Below, piece by piece: positions 1 through 6,972 of a DNA stretch of 64,000 bases (the stretch's first letter is position 1; every line of letters begins with the position of its first letter). Position numbers and translations under genes: made by a program. This DNA comes from JANSWY01 sp965228955 (GTDB taxonomy: Bacteria; Bacteroidota; Bacteroidia; Cytophagales; Cyclobacteriaceae): the NCBI GenBank assembly GCA_965228955.1, contig OZ245848.1, positions 1,364,001-1,428,000 on the forward strand, read 5' to 3'. Under the pieces are notes generated by a model. The model made no database searches and was not told the DNA's origin. It was given only the letters and a program-made list of their open reading frames with translations.

Positions 1-156
1 AGTCTCTCTTCCTGCTAAAACAGATGCTAATGTGCTTTTTCCAGAACCATTTGGTCCCATGATAGCATGTACTTCACCTGGTTTAACCTCTAAATCGATC
101 CCGTTTAGGATTTCTTTATCCTCTATTCTTGCCTTTAGATTTTTAATGCTTAGCAT
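1..156 (-). CDS. sufC: SufC, Fe-S assembly ATPase (partial)
   Basis: The first 52 residues of an ABC-type ATPase are encoded here; the rest lies beyond the left edge. They begin MLSIKNLKARIEDKEILNGI and contain the Walker A motif GPNGSGKST at about residues 39-47, preceded by PGEVHAIMG, which is typical of SufC. SufC is the cytoplasmic ATPase of the SufBCD scaffold that builds iron-sulfur clusters. It follows sufB on the same strand after 73 bp, the usual suf order. Family assignment is firm because of the sufB neighbour. Confidence 0.93.
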   Translation of the reverse strand, partial: MLSIKNLKARIEDKEILNGIDLEVKPGEVHAIMGPNGSGKSTLASVLAGRET

Positions 157-229
157 TCTATATCTGTTGTTTAAATGTGATTCTTTTCTTTAGATGCTAG
201 ATCCTAGATAATAGACTCTAGACTTTAAT

Positions 230-1675
230 TTATCCTACACTTCCTTCAAGAGTCAGTGCTAAAAGTTTCTGTGCTTCAACTGCAAATTCCATTGGAAGCT
301 GATTCAGTACTTCTTTTGCATAACCGTTAACGATTAATGCCACAGCACTTTCCTCATCGATACCTCTTTGGGTACAATAAAAAATCTGATCCTCACCAAT
401 TTTTGAAGTTGTAGCTTCATGCTCTACATGAGCTGTTTTGTTTTCTATATCAATGTATGGGAATGTATGAGCTCCACACTGATTTCCCATTAGCAATGAG
501 TCGCACTGAGAGAAGTTACGAGCGTTTTCAGCTCTCTTCATCACCTGAACCTGACCTCTGTAGCTGTTCTGTGATTTACCAGCGGAGATACCTTTAGATA
601 CGATTCTGGACTTGGTATTCTTACCAATGTGAATCATTTTGGTTCCTGTATCTGCTTGCTGGAAATTGTTAGTTACAGCAACTGAATAGAACTCACCAAC
701 TGAATTATCTCCTTTCAGGATGCAAGAAGGATATTTCCAGGTAACAGCAGAACCAGTCTCAACCTGAGTCCAGCTAATTTTAGAGTTATCACCTTTGCAG
801 ATTCCTCTTTTAGTTACGAAGTTGTAGATTCCTCCATTTCCTTCCTTATCACCAGGGTACCAGTTTTGTACTGTTGAGTATTTTACTTCAGCATCTTTCT
901 CTGCTAAAATTTCTACCACTGCAGCGTGAAGTTGGTTCTCATCTCTTTGAGGAGCTGTACAACCTTCCAGGTAGCTTACATATGAAGCCTCTTCAGCTAC
1001 AATAAGCGTTCTTTCGAACTGTCCTGTGTTTGCAGCATTAATTCTAAAATAAGTAGAAAGCTCCATCGGACATCTAACTCCTTTCGGAATGTAGCAGAAC
1101 GATCCGTCTGAGAAAACTGCTGAGTTTAGCGCTGAGAAATAGTTGTCACTTACAGGAACAACTGATCCCAGGTATTTTTTTACCAATTCAGGATGTTCCT
1201 GAACCGCTTCACTGAAGGAACAGAAAATAATTCCCAGTTTGGATAATGTATCTTTAAATGTAGTAGCAACCGAAACCGAATCGATTACAGCATCTACTGC
1301 TACACCAGTAAGTCTTTTTTGTTCATCCAGAGAAATACCAAGTTTTTCAAAAGTTTCTCTTAATTCCGGATCAACTTCATCCAGGCTGTTAAGTTTCTTG
1401 GTTTTCTTAGGAGCAGAATAATATATAAGGTCCTGGTAGTCCACTTTTGGGTAATTCACATTGGCCCAATTTGGCTCTTCCATTTTCTGCCATAATCTGA
1501 ACGCCTTCAATCGCCACTCTAGCAACCATTCTGGCTCATTCTTCTTAGCAGAAATGAAACGAATAATATCTTCATTCAAACCTTTTGGTGCTTCATCTGC
1601 TTCTAAATCAACTGACCAACCGTGTTCGTATTCTTTAGAAGTAAATTCCGCTAATATCTGATCGTCTCCGCTCAT
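230..1675 (-). CDS. sufB: SufB, Fe-S cluster scaffold protein
   Basis: A 481-residue protein, the normal length for SufB, the scaffold subunit on which Fe-S clusters are assembled together with SufC and SufD. The C-terminal half carries the conserved stretch QCGAHTFPYIDIENKTAHVE followed by HEATTSKIG and QRGIDEESA; the Cys in QCGAHTFPY matches the conserved functional Cys of the family. The start (MSGDDQILAEF) lies about 50 bp downstream of a good Bacteroidota -7 element at 1729-1736. It is first in a minus-strand suf operon with sufC next. Confidence 0.97.
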   Translation of the reverse strand: MSGDDQILAEFTSKEYEHGWSVDLEADEAPKGLNEDIIRFISAKKNEPEWLLEWRLKAFRLWQKMEEPNWANVNYPKVDYQDLIYYSAPKKTKKLNSLDEVDPELRETFEKLGISLDEQKRLTGVAVDAVIDSVSVATTFKDTLSKLGIIFCSFSEAVQEHPELVKKYLGSVVPVSDNYFSALNSAVFSDGSFCYIPKGVRCPMELSTYFRINAANTGQFERTLIVAEEASYVSYLEGCTAPQRDENQLHAAVVEILAEKDAEVKYSTVQNWYPGDKEGNGGIYNFVTKRGICKGDNSKISWTQVETGSAVTWKYPSCILKGDNSVGEFYSVAVTNNFQQADTGTKMIHIGKNTKSRIVSKGISAGKSQNSYRGQVQVMKRAENARNFSQCDSLLMGNQCGAHTFPYIDIENKTAHVEHEATTSKIGEDQIFYCTQRGIDEESAVALIVNGYAKEVLNQLPMEFAVEAQKLLALTLEGSVG

Positions 1676-1728
1676 ATCTATTGGTTAAGATTTTAAAACC
1701 TTTTATTTAGACTAATTCAAAATTCCCG

Positions 1729-1736
1729 CAAAGTTA
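1729..1736 (-). promoter_or_regulatory. -7 element of sufB promoter
   Basis: On the minus strand this reads TAACTTTG, an exact match to the Bacteroidota -7 consensus TAnnTTTG. No clear TTTG -33 box is visible at the ideal distance; a TTTA lies about 22 bp upstream. The predicted transcript would have a 5' leader of about 45 nt before sufB. Confidence 0.55.
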
Positions 1737-1812
1737 ACACCCGAATGGCGATTTTGTTTAAAGGAATTCTCCTTTTTTTAAACAGACTTTGCCTAGGCAA
1801 AAATACACAAAA

Positions 1813-1869
1813 AAACCAATCTATTTAAAATCATTCTAAATAAGAACCTGATTTTAAATAGATTGGTTT
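1813..1869 (-). terminator. Intrinsic terminator after the Lrp/AsnC gene
   Basis: A perfect 21-bp inverted repeat (arms 1813-1833 and 1849-1869, loop 15 nt) is followed on the minus strand by a run of seven T. It sits 28 bp past the stop codon of the minus-strand Lrp/AsnC gene and before the sufB promoter, so it ends the regulator transcript and insulates sufB. Confidence 0.85.
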
Positions 1870-1896
1870 CAGAGAGGGCTATAAATTCTGTTTATA

Positions 1897-2358
1897 TCAG
1901 AATTGAAGGTGTCTATTTAAGCTTTCTTCAAGTGATATAAATGTCTCCGTCCTTTCAATTCCATCTACATGTTGAATCTTATCATGTAGCACGTCTCTAA
2001 GGTGTTTTGTGTCTTTACAATGTATTTTTAGGAATATACTGTAGTTACCCGTAGTGTAATGAATTTTCACTACCTCTGGAATTTCTTTCAATTGAGTCAC
2101 TACATTGTCGTATAATGAGCTCTTTTCGAGATAGATTCCCATGAAGCAGGTAACGTCATATCCTAGTTTGGAGTAATCCATTTTGAGAGTCGTGCCACTG
2201 ACCACACCCATTTCCTCCAATTTTTTCATTCTAACGTGGACAGTACCACCAGAGACAAAGACCTTTTTAGCGACTTCCGTATATGGAATTTTTGCGTCCT
2301 CCATTAATATATTGAGGATTTTAAGGTCTACATTGTCAATTTCATAATTTTTACTCAT
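1897..2358 (-). CDS. Lrp/AsnC family transcriptional regulator
   Basis: A 153-residue protein with the standard Lrp/AsnC layout. The N-terminal winged HTH starts with IDNVDLKILNILMEDAKIPY and continues TEVAKKVFVSGGTVHVRMKK (recognition helix about residues 32-52). A C-terminal RAM/ACT-like ligand domain follows from about residue 65. Such proteins form dimers to octamers and respond to amino acids or related ligands. It is monocistronic, with its own promoter (2400-2431) and terminator. The ligand cannot be told from sequence. Confidence 0.93.
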   Translation of the reverse strand: MSKNYEIDNVDLKILNILMEDAKIPYTEVAKKVFVSGGTVHVRMKKLEEMGVVSGTTLKMDYSKLGYDVTCFMGIYLEKSSLYDNVVTQLKEIPEVVKIHYTTGNYSIFLKIHCKDTKHLRDVLHDKIQHVDGIERTETFISLEESLNRHLQF

Positions 2359-2399
2359 ATTTCAGAGGTTGTTTTGTGAATTATTTAAGCAATCCTTAA

Positions 2400-2431
2400 C
2401 AAAATTAGATCAAATCGATTTTTTAACCAAA
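2400..2431 (-). promoter_or_regulatory. Promoter of the Lrp/AsnC gene
   Basis: On the minus strand: TTTG (2431-2428), a 20-bp spacer, then TAATTTTG (2407-2400). Both boxes match the Bacteroidota housekeeping sigma consensus exactly. The start codon is about 40 bp downstream. Confidence 0.75.
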
Positions 2432-2467
2432 TTTATTGAAAAAATTTTAATAGAAGTAAAAGATTAT

Positions 2468-2475
2468 TACTTTTG
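2468..2475 (+). promoter_or_regulatory. -7 element of tRNA-like RNA copy A
   Basis: TACTTTTG matches TAnnTTTG exactly and sits at the same position relative to the RNA as the TAGCTTTG of copy B (6454-6461). The flanking GAATCATCAA is shared by both copies. The -33 box is weaker here than in copy B. Confidence 0.6.
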
Positions 2476-2486
2476 AATCATCAACA

Positions 2487-2507
2487 GGAAACAAAAACGT
2501 TGTTTTC
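2487..2507 (+). other. Conserved 5' hairpin before the tRNA-like core, copy A
   Basis: GGAAACAA (2487-2494) pairs with TTGTTTTC (2500-2507), giving 8 bp with one G-U and a 5-nt loop. Copy B has the equivalent hairpin at 6472-6490 with a different loop and end. It would be the first structure in the transcript, since the -7 element ends at 2475. Confidence 0.6.
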
Positions 2508-2514
2508 TTTATAC

Positions 2515-2665
2515 TGTAGGATGATGAAATTGGCAGACATGCCCTCCTGTCCCGGGGGTGAAGATAAGGGATAAACCCTGATCAATTTTGATAATTTGTG
2601 ATAACAGTTTATCGTGATTAATCGGGGCTAACCGCTTCGTGGAGGTTCGACTCCTTCTCCTACAG
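2515..2665 (+). ncRNA. tRNA-like RNA, copy A (extended variable arm)
   Basis: The sequence folds as a Leu/Ser-type tRNA. Acceptor is TGTAGGA/TCCTACA (2515-2521/2658-2664), then T8 G9. The D-arm is ATG/CAT around AAATTGGCAGA. The anticodon stem is CCCTC/GGGGG with loop CTGTCCC (2547-2553, GTC at 2549-2551, T33 present), and the T-arm is GGAGG-TTCGACT-CCTTC (2641-2657). Between anticodon and T-arms lies an 82-nt variable region (2559-2640) instead of the usual 13-20 nt. It forms stacked helices: GAAG/CTTC at the base and CCCTGATCAAT/ATTAATCGGGG further out. The 3' end reads GCA, not CCA. The RNA has its own promoter and a terminator at 2703. Whether it is charged or acts as a tRNA mimic is unknown. 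Not a coding region. Confidence 0.75.
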
Positions 2666-2702
2666 CAATCATTTTTGGGTTAATGTTGTTTATTTGAAAA
2701 TT

Positions 2703-2738
2703 GCCTTCTGGAAACGTTCAGAGGGCTTTTTCTTTTTA
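2703..2738 (+). terminator. Intrinsic terminator of tRNA-like RNA copy A
   Basis: GCCTTCTG (2703-2710) pairs with CAGAGGGC (2719-2726) with one wobble, followed by TTTTTCTTTTT. In copy B the stem is GCCTTCAG/CTGTAGGC, so CTG/CAG became CAG/CTG: a compensatory change. The 38 nt between RNA core and hairpin are nearly identical in all copies. Confidence 0.8.
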
Positions 2739-3205
2739 TAGCCTTCTGTAAATTCACTTCTTCCCATTCGAATCATAATTATTTTTCCTATATAAATTTC
2801 ATCTCCTTTAGTGGAATCAGGTGTGGGGCTAACCGCTTCGTGGAGTCCAGACGGCTGGTCCCATCAACTCCCAACCTACCGGCAGGCAGGCTTCTCCTAC
2901 AGCAATCATTTTTGGGTTAATGTTGTTTATTTGAAAATTGCCTTCTGGAAACGTTCAGTCCTCCTACGTTCCACTTCGGTGGATGAGAAGGGCTTTTTCT
3001 TTTTATAGCCTTCTGTAAATACAATACTTCCCATTCACTTCATAACTATTTTTCCTAAATAAATTTCATCTTCTTTAGAGGAACCAGGTGTGGGGCTAAC
3101 CGCTTCGTGGAGTCCTGTGTGCTGGTCCATCGGAATGCCGACCAATCAACTCCCTGCCTACCGGCAGGCTGGCTTCTCCTACAGCAATCAATTTTTGAGT
3201 TAATG
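2738..3205 (+). repeat. Two tandem partial 3' copies of the tRNA-like RNA
   Basis: Units begin at about 2738 and 3006 with the same TAGCCTTCTGTAAAT. Each carries the end of the variable arm (GGGGCTAACCGCTTCGT; 2826 and 3093), a T-arm expanded between GGAG and ACTCC, a palindromic insert around CTACCGGCAGG, then CTTCTCCTACAGCA and the downstream tail. The 5' half of the RNA is missing. The first unit keeps a terminator with an inserted CCAC-TTCG-GTGG hairpin; the second loses similarity near 3205. A 65-codon open frame across the first unit is not a gene. This fills most of the gap before padR. Confidence 0.8.
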
Positions 3206-3230
3206 TTTAATTCGTCTCATTTTTTATTTA

Positions 3231-3290
3231 TTCTTAAAAATAGAAACATATTAATAAATTATTCCGTTAATTTGTTCTGAAAAATAGAAA
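3231..3290 (+). promoter_or_regulatory. Paired direct repeats and -7 box before padR (copy 1)
   Basis: TTCTTAAAAATAGAAA (3231-3246) and TTCTGAAAAATAGAAA (3275-3290) are 15/16 identical and 44 bp apart. A -7-like TTAATTTG (3267-3274) directly abuts the second repeat, and the first repeat covers the expected -33 region. The start codon is at 3299. By analogy with PadR autoregulation these look like operators; the second padR gene (48454) has a matching arrangement with different repeat sequence. Confidence 0.5.
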
Positions 3291-3298
3291 GTAATCAT

Positions 3299-3628
3299 AT
3301 GAAAGGTTTTATAGGAGAATTTGAGGAACTGGTTTTGCTCACAATAGCCAACATGGCAAAAGGTGCCTATGGCGTGGCTATTCTCAATGATATCTCAGCC
3401 AGAACTAAACGAAAGCTGAGTATTGGTGCGCTTCACTCTACCCTTACAAGACTTGAGGAGAAGGGATACATCACTTCTTATCTTGGTGAACCCACACAGG
3501 AGAGGGGAGGAAGAAGGAAACGGTACTTTGAGCTGACTTCTGAAGCAATTCAGGCGCTAAGGGATATGAAAGCACTTAGGGATGAATTGTGGGCTGGCTC
3601 AAATCTTCAATTCATAAAATCAAAATAA
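3299..3628 (+). CDS. PadR family transcriptional regulator (copy 1)
   Basis: A 109-residue PadR-type winged-helix protein. GEFEELVLLTIANMAKGAYG starts the first helices, and LSIGALHSTLTRLEEKGYIT covers the recognition helix and wing, followed by ERGGRRKRYFELT, the family signature. PadR proteins usually repress a neighbouring transporter gene until a ligand binds. The stop overlaps the permease start (TAATG at 3626-3630), so the two are translationally coupled. It is one of three PadR-permease pairs in the window (others at 48454 and 51480). Confidence 0.92.
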   Translation: MKGFIGEFEELVLLTIANMAKGAYGVAILNDISARTKRKLSIGALHSTLTRLEEKGYITSYLGEPTQERGGRRKRYFELTSEAIQALRDMKALRDELWAGSNLQFIKSK

Positions 3629-6246
3629 TGTCTCTTAATTCTCCACCAAAACTTGCACTAAAAATCCTTAAATGGTTTTCAGATGGAGCTGATCTGGAAG
3701 ATATCATTGGTGATATGGAAGAACTGTATTTCGATCGGGACGAATCGAAAAGTTCGTTTGTGGCAGGTTTGTTATTCTGGAGGCATACATTTTCTGTGAT
3801 TACTTCTTACGCACTTAGAAAGAGGAAGCGCAATGCTTCATACTCACCTTTCTTTTATCAAAACTCAATAACAATGATCAAAAACTACTTCAAAATTGCA
3901 ATTCGCAACTTCTCAAAGCATAAGTTCTTTACTTCATTGAATATAATAGGACTTGCTTTAGGAATGTCTGTTTCGCTGTTGGCGCTATCCATTTCTGTAG
4001 CTATTTATCGCTCTGATGATTTTCATGAGAAAAAGGATAGGGTCTATCAAATCAATACATACATTGATAAAGGTGATGAGGATAGAACCTTTGGTTCAAC
4101 TTATCATGCAGTTGGATATCATATTAAGGAGAGATTCCCATTCGTAGAAGATGTCCTTAAAATTAAGTCCGGTTTTAGGCCAACTGTCGACCATTTTGGA
4201 AACAACATTGGGTTTCATGGGTACTTCTCCGACAATTCATTTTTTAATTTGTTCAGCTTTAATCTAGTTGAAGGTGACCCTAAAACAGCCTTGGAAAAAC
4301 CTTTTAGTATTGTTTTAACTCAATCGGCGGCAGATAAACTTTATCGTGATGATAACCCAATTGGCAAAACCTTAGAAACTGATTTTGGAACGTTCACAAT
4401 CACAGGCGTAATGGCGGATTTGAAGCAAACTCATTTGTATTTTGAAGTTCTAACTTCATACTCGACATATGAGCAACTCCAAGAAAAAATGGATTTGAAG
4501 AACGATTGGGTCAATTACCGAAACAATTATGTCTATGTATTATTAAATGAAAGTACATCCCAGAGTACATTTAATGAGTCTCTTCCGCAGATGTCTAAAT
4601 TTGTTAATTCCTTCCACCCTGAGCAGACAGTGGAACTGGAGATTATTGCATTGGATGAAGTTGTTCCCAGATGGAATATTAGCAATGCGGTTGGAATTGG
4701 ATGGGATATTCCATCTATGCTTCTATTCATGTTTATTGGGCTACTAGTGTTATTACCTGCTATTTTTAATTATATAAATCTGTCTCTTGCAAGAGCAATT
4801 AAACGCGCTAAAGAAGTGGGAATAAGAAAGGTGGTTGGAGCAGAGAAAGGTCATATACGAGCTCAATTTATTGTGGAAACGGTTTTACTAGCATTTTTTG
4901 CTCTGGTCGGTGGAGTAATGATTTTTATTCCAATGAAAGAGCAGTTTCTGGAGGTTGTCGCCGCTGCGGAAGTACTAGATACATCCTTCAACTTTAGTCA
5001 GGTTACAGCGTTGATTGTGTTTGCATTGACGCTAGGGCTGATTACAGGTTATTTCCCTGCTAAATTCTTCTCGAGATTAAATCCTTTGTTGATTATGAAA
5101 GGTTCTATTAGTCAGGGGAAGGTTAGCATTTCTGGCTTGAAGAAAGGACTGGTTGTCTTTCAATTTTTCTTGTCATTGGTATTCATCATCGGAATTGCCA
5201 CTATGGCCCGGCAATATTCATATGTATTGAGTGCAAACCTGGGTTTTGAGAAGGAGAATGTACTTACGGTTCCTTTCGAGGGTATTGATAAACAGGTTGC
5301 TTTAAATGAGCTTGGCAAACACCCAGATGTCAACTCGATAACAGCAGCTTCCAGTCTTCCGGGAGTAATGGTGTCTGAGGTCAATATGGCTACTTCAAAC
5401 GACATTGATACTTTTCAAATAAATCAGGTATTTATTGGAGATCAATTTGTTGATATGATGAAAATGAGATTGAAATGGGAAGATGGTGTTAGTATCGAAC
5501 AATCAAACAATAGTTTGGAAATGGTGATTGTAAATCAGGAGTTTTTGGATCAGGTAGGGGTATTTAATACTCAGAAAGATTCACTGTTGTTTACTCTTGA
5601 AAGTGGTAAGAAATGTAGGGTTGTAGGGATTTTAGAAGATTTATATTTTGAGCCTCTAAGTGAAGTTGTCACCCCATTGATTTTTCGACATTCTTTAGAT
5701 AAAAGTAATCATGCTCTGCTAAGTATTAAGTCAGCAAATGTAAAACAAACTATTGGCGAATTAGAGATGATTTGGAGTGATATCAATCAGGATGTGAAGT
5801 TTCAATCTGCTTTTCTGGATGATGAAATAGCGGATGCTTATTACTTTCTGGAGGTGCAGATGAAATTCTTTACTTATTTAAGTGTGCTTGCAATCACAAT
5901 TTCTTGCCTGGGCTTATTGGGAATGGTTTCTTATTCAACTGAAAACAGAATTAAAGAGATAGCAATCCGAAAAATACTTGGTGCCAGTCCTAAGAACCTT
6001 TATTACTTACTGACCAAGGACTTTGCTTATCTGATATTACTTTCAGCCTTAATAGCTATTCCATTTTCTTACTTCTTTTATGATAAGTTGTTTCTGTACT
6101 TCTTAATAAGGCATGGATTAGGACTTGGAGTACTGGAAGTGGTATGCGGTATACTGTTTCTGTTTTTGGTTGGGTTTATTTCAATCTATTGGCAAGCCTC
6201 AAGAGTGACCAGGGAAAACCCTGCCGGTAATTTAAGATACGAATAG
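3628..6246 (+). CDS. FtsX/MacB-type permease with prefix domain (copy 1)
   Basis: An 872-residue membrane protein reading from ATG 3628 (MSLNSPPKLALKILKWFSDG); an upstream in-frame start at 3589 would overlap padR more and does not match the paralogues. The first ~85 residues are the cytosolic prefix domain common to Cytophagales permeases, followed by a TM helix. Then come a MacB-like periplasmic domain, three TM helices, a second TM and periplasmic domain, and three final TM helices ending TRENPAGNLRYE. The motifs AKEVGIRKVVGAEKGHIRAQ and IKEIAIRKILGASPKNLYYL are the FtsX-domain coupling helices. No ABC ATPase is adjacent, so any ATPase partner must be elsewhere. Substrate unknown. Confidence 0.88.
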   Translation: MSLNSPPKLALKILKWFSDGADLEDIIGDMEELYFDRDESKSSFVAGLLFWRHTFSVITSYALRKRKRNASYSPFFYQNSITMIKNYFKIAIRNFSKHKFFTSLNIIGLALGMSVSLLALSISVAIYRSDDFHEKKDRVYQINTYIDKGDEDRTFGSTYHAVGYHIKERFPFVEDVLKIKSGFRPTVDHFGNNIGFHGYFSDNSFFNLFSFNLVEGDPKTALEKPFSIVLTQSAADKLYRDDNPIGKTLETDFGTFTITGVMADLKQTHLYFEVLTSYSTYEQLQEKMDLKNDWVNYRNNYVYVLLNESTSQSTFNESLPQMSKFVNSFHPEQTVELEIIALDEVVPRWNISNAVGIGWDIPSMLLFMFIGLLVLLPAIFNYINLSLARAIKRAKEVGIRKVVGAEKGHIRAQFIVETVLLAFFALVGGVMIFIPMKEQFLEVVAAAEVLDTSFNFSQVTALIVFALTLGLITGYFPAKFFSRLNPLLIMKGSISQGKVSISGLKKGLVVFQFFLSLVFIIGIATMARQYSYVLSANLGFEKENVLTVPFEGIDKQVALNELGKHPDVNSITAASSLPGVMVSEVNMATSNDIDTFQINQVFIGDQFVDMMKMRLKWEDGVSIEQSNNSLEMVIVNQEFLDQVGVFNTQKDSLLFTLESGKKCRVVGILEDLYFEPLSEVVTPLIFRHSLDKSNHALLSIKSANVKQTIGELEMIWSDINQDVKFQSAFLDDEIADAYYFLEVQMKFFTYLSVLAITISCLGLLGMVSYSTENRIKEIAIRKILGASPKNLYYLLTKDFAYLILLSALIAIPFSYFFYDKLFLYFLIRHGLGLGVLEVVCGILFLFLVGFISIYWQASRVTRENPAGNLRYE

Positions 6247-6269
6247 GGAAATTAATAAAGTGAATATAA

Positions 6270-6293
6270 GGGTCCTAACAAGGACCCTTTTTC
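6270..6293 (+). terminator. Terminator after permease copy 1
   Basis: GGGTCCT (6270-6276) and AGGACCC (6281-6287) form a perfect 7-bp hairpin with loop AACA, followed by five T. It lies 23 bp after the permease stop. Confidence 0.85.
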
Positions 6294-6429
6294 ATTTTTT
6301 GGCTCAACCTTTTGTTGATTATTTAATTGGAATGCTAAGATTTTACAGGAATTTTCAACTTATGATTTATCTAACGTTTTATTCAAAACATTAAAAAATC
6401 ACTAAAGAAAAAAATATTTCATTAAAATA

Positions 6430-6461
6430 TTTGTAATAAAATAAATGTTGTATTAGCTTTG
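6430..6461 (+). promoter_or_regulatory. Promoter of tRNA-like RNA copy B
   Basis: TTTG (6430-6433), 20-bp spacer, TAGCTTTG (6454-6461): a full match to the Bacteroidota consensus. The transcript would start a few bases on, in ATCATCAA, before the 5' hairpin at 6472-6490. Confidence 0.72.
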
Positions 6462-6471
6462 AATCATCAAT

Positions 6472-6490
6472 GAAACAAAGAAGTTGTTTC
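6472..6490 (+). other. Conserved 5' hairpin before the tRNA-like core, copy B
   Basis: GAAACAA (6472-6478) and TTGTTTC (6484-6490) form a perfect 7-bp stem with a 5-nt loop, equivalent to 2487-2507 in copy A. Confidence 0.6.
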
Positions 6491-6497
6491 GATACAC

Positions 6498-6645
6498 TGT
6501 AGGGTGATGAAACTGGCAGACATGCCCTCCTGTCCCGGGGGTGGAGATAAAGGATAAATCCCGATCGATTCTGATAAATAGACAATATTTATTGAAATTG
6601 ATCGTGGCTAACTGCTCCGTGGAGGTTCGACTCCTTCTCCTACAG
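6498..6645 (+). ncRNA. tRNA-like RNA, copy B (extended variable arm)
   Basis: The same fold as copy A. Acceptor is TGTAGGG/TCCTACA, D-arm ATG-AAACTGGCAGA-CAT, anticodon arm CCCTC-CTGTCCC-GGGGG (GTC at 6532-6534), and T-arm GGAGG-TTCGACT-CCTTC (6621-6637). The 79-nt variable region (6542-6620) has base stem GGAG/CTCC where copy A has GAAG/CTTC, GATCGATT (6563-6570) pairing AATTGATC (6596-6603), and ATAAATA (6574-6580) pairing TATTTAT (6586-6592). Sequence differs from copy A mostly in the variable arm while pairing is kept, which argues for selection on structure. The anticodon arm is identical in both copies. Confidence 0.77.
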
Positions 6646-6682
6646 CAATCATTTTTGGGTTAATGTTGTTTATTTGAAAATT

Positions 6683-6713
6683 GCCTTCAGATTTCTGTAG
6701 GCTTTTTCTTTTT
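6683..6713 (+). terminator. Intrinsic terminator of tRNA-like RNA copy B
   Basis: GCCTTCAG (6683-6690) pairs with CTGTAGGC (6695-6702) around ATTT, with one internal T-T mismatch, followed by TTTTTCTTTTT. Confidence 0.8.
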
Positions 6714-6826
6714 ATAGCCTTCTATACTCTTCTCCTAATCCAATTTAATTCAGATTACTTATTAATATTCTTTTTCACCCTCTCCTTGTGGGGGACGCCT
6801 AGTCGAGATGGCTGGGGTGAGGTACT

Positions 6827-6972
6827 TGGCTAACTGCTCCGTGGAGTCCAGGAGGCTGGTCCCATCGACTCCCTGCCTACCGGCAGGCAGGCTTCTCCTA
6901 CAGCAATCATTTTTGGGTTAATGTTGTTTATTTGAAAATTGCCTTCAGATTTCTGTAGGCTTTTTCTTTTTA
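6827..6972 (+). repeat. Partial 3' copy of the tRNA-like RNA (next to copy B)
   Basis: Begins in the variable arm (GGCTAACTGCTCCGT) and continues through GGAG, an expanded T-arm, the CTGCCTACCGGCAGGCAGG palindrome and CTTCTCCTACAGCA. The tail and terminator (GCCTTCAG/CTGTAGGC at 6941-6960) are identical to copy B. It resembles copy B, not copy A, at the diagnostic bases (CTGCTCC), so it arose locally or was homogenised locally. Confidence 0.78.

Noticed and set aside
2515..2665. tRNA-Leu interrupted by a group I intron
   Set aside because: The insertion is in the variable region, not the anticodon, is only ~80 nt, and has none of the conserved group I core segments.
2515..2665. Selenocysteine tRNA
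   Set aside because: An 8-bp acceptor is possible, but the anticodon loop has GTC, not TCA, the D-arm is Leu-like with a 3-bp stem, and no selA/selB is present.
2481..2738. Bacterial Y RNA (YrlA) or tmRNA
   Set aside because: YrlA RNAs contain a tRNA-like module but lie by a Ro60/Rsr gene, absent here, and do not have an open acceptor; no tmRNA tag frame or start/end consensus is seen. A covariance search would settle this.
2811..3008. 65-codon open reading frame in the repeat region
   Set aside because: It runs through the partial copy of the tRNA-like RNA, including its palindrome and terminator; the repeats elsewhere do not keep the frame.
2738..3205. CRISPR array
   Set aside because: Only two long units (~200-265 bp) that are degenerate RNA copies; no short repeats with unique spacers.
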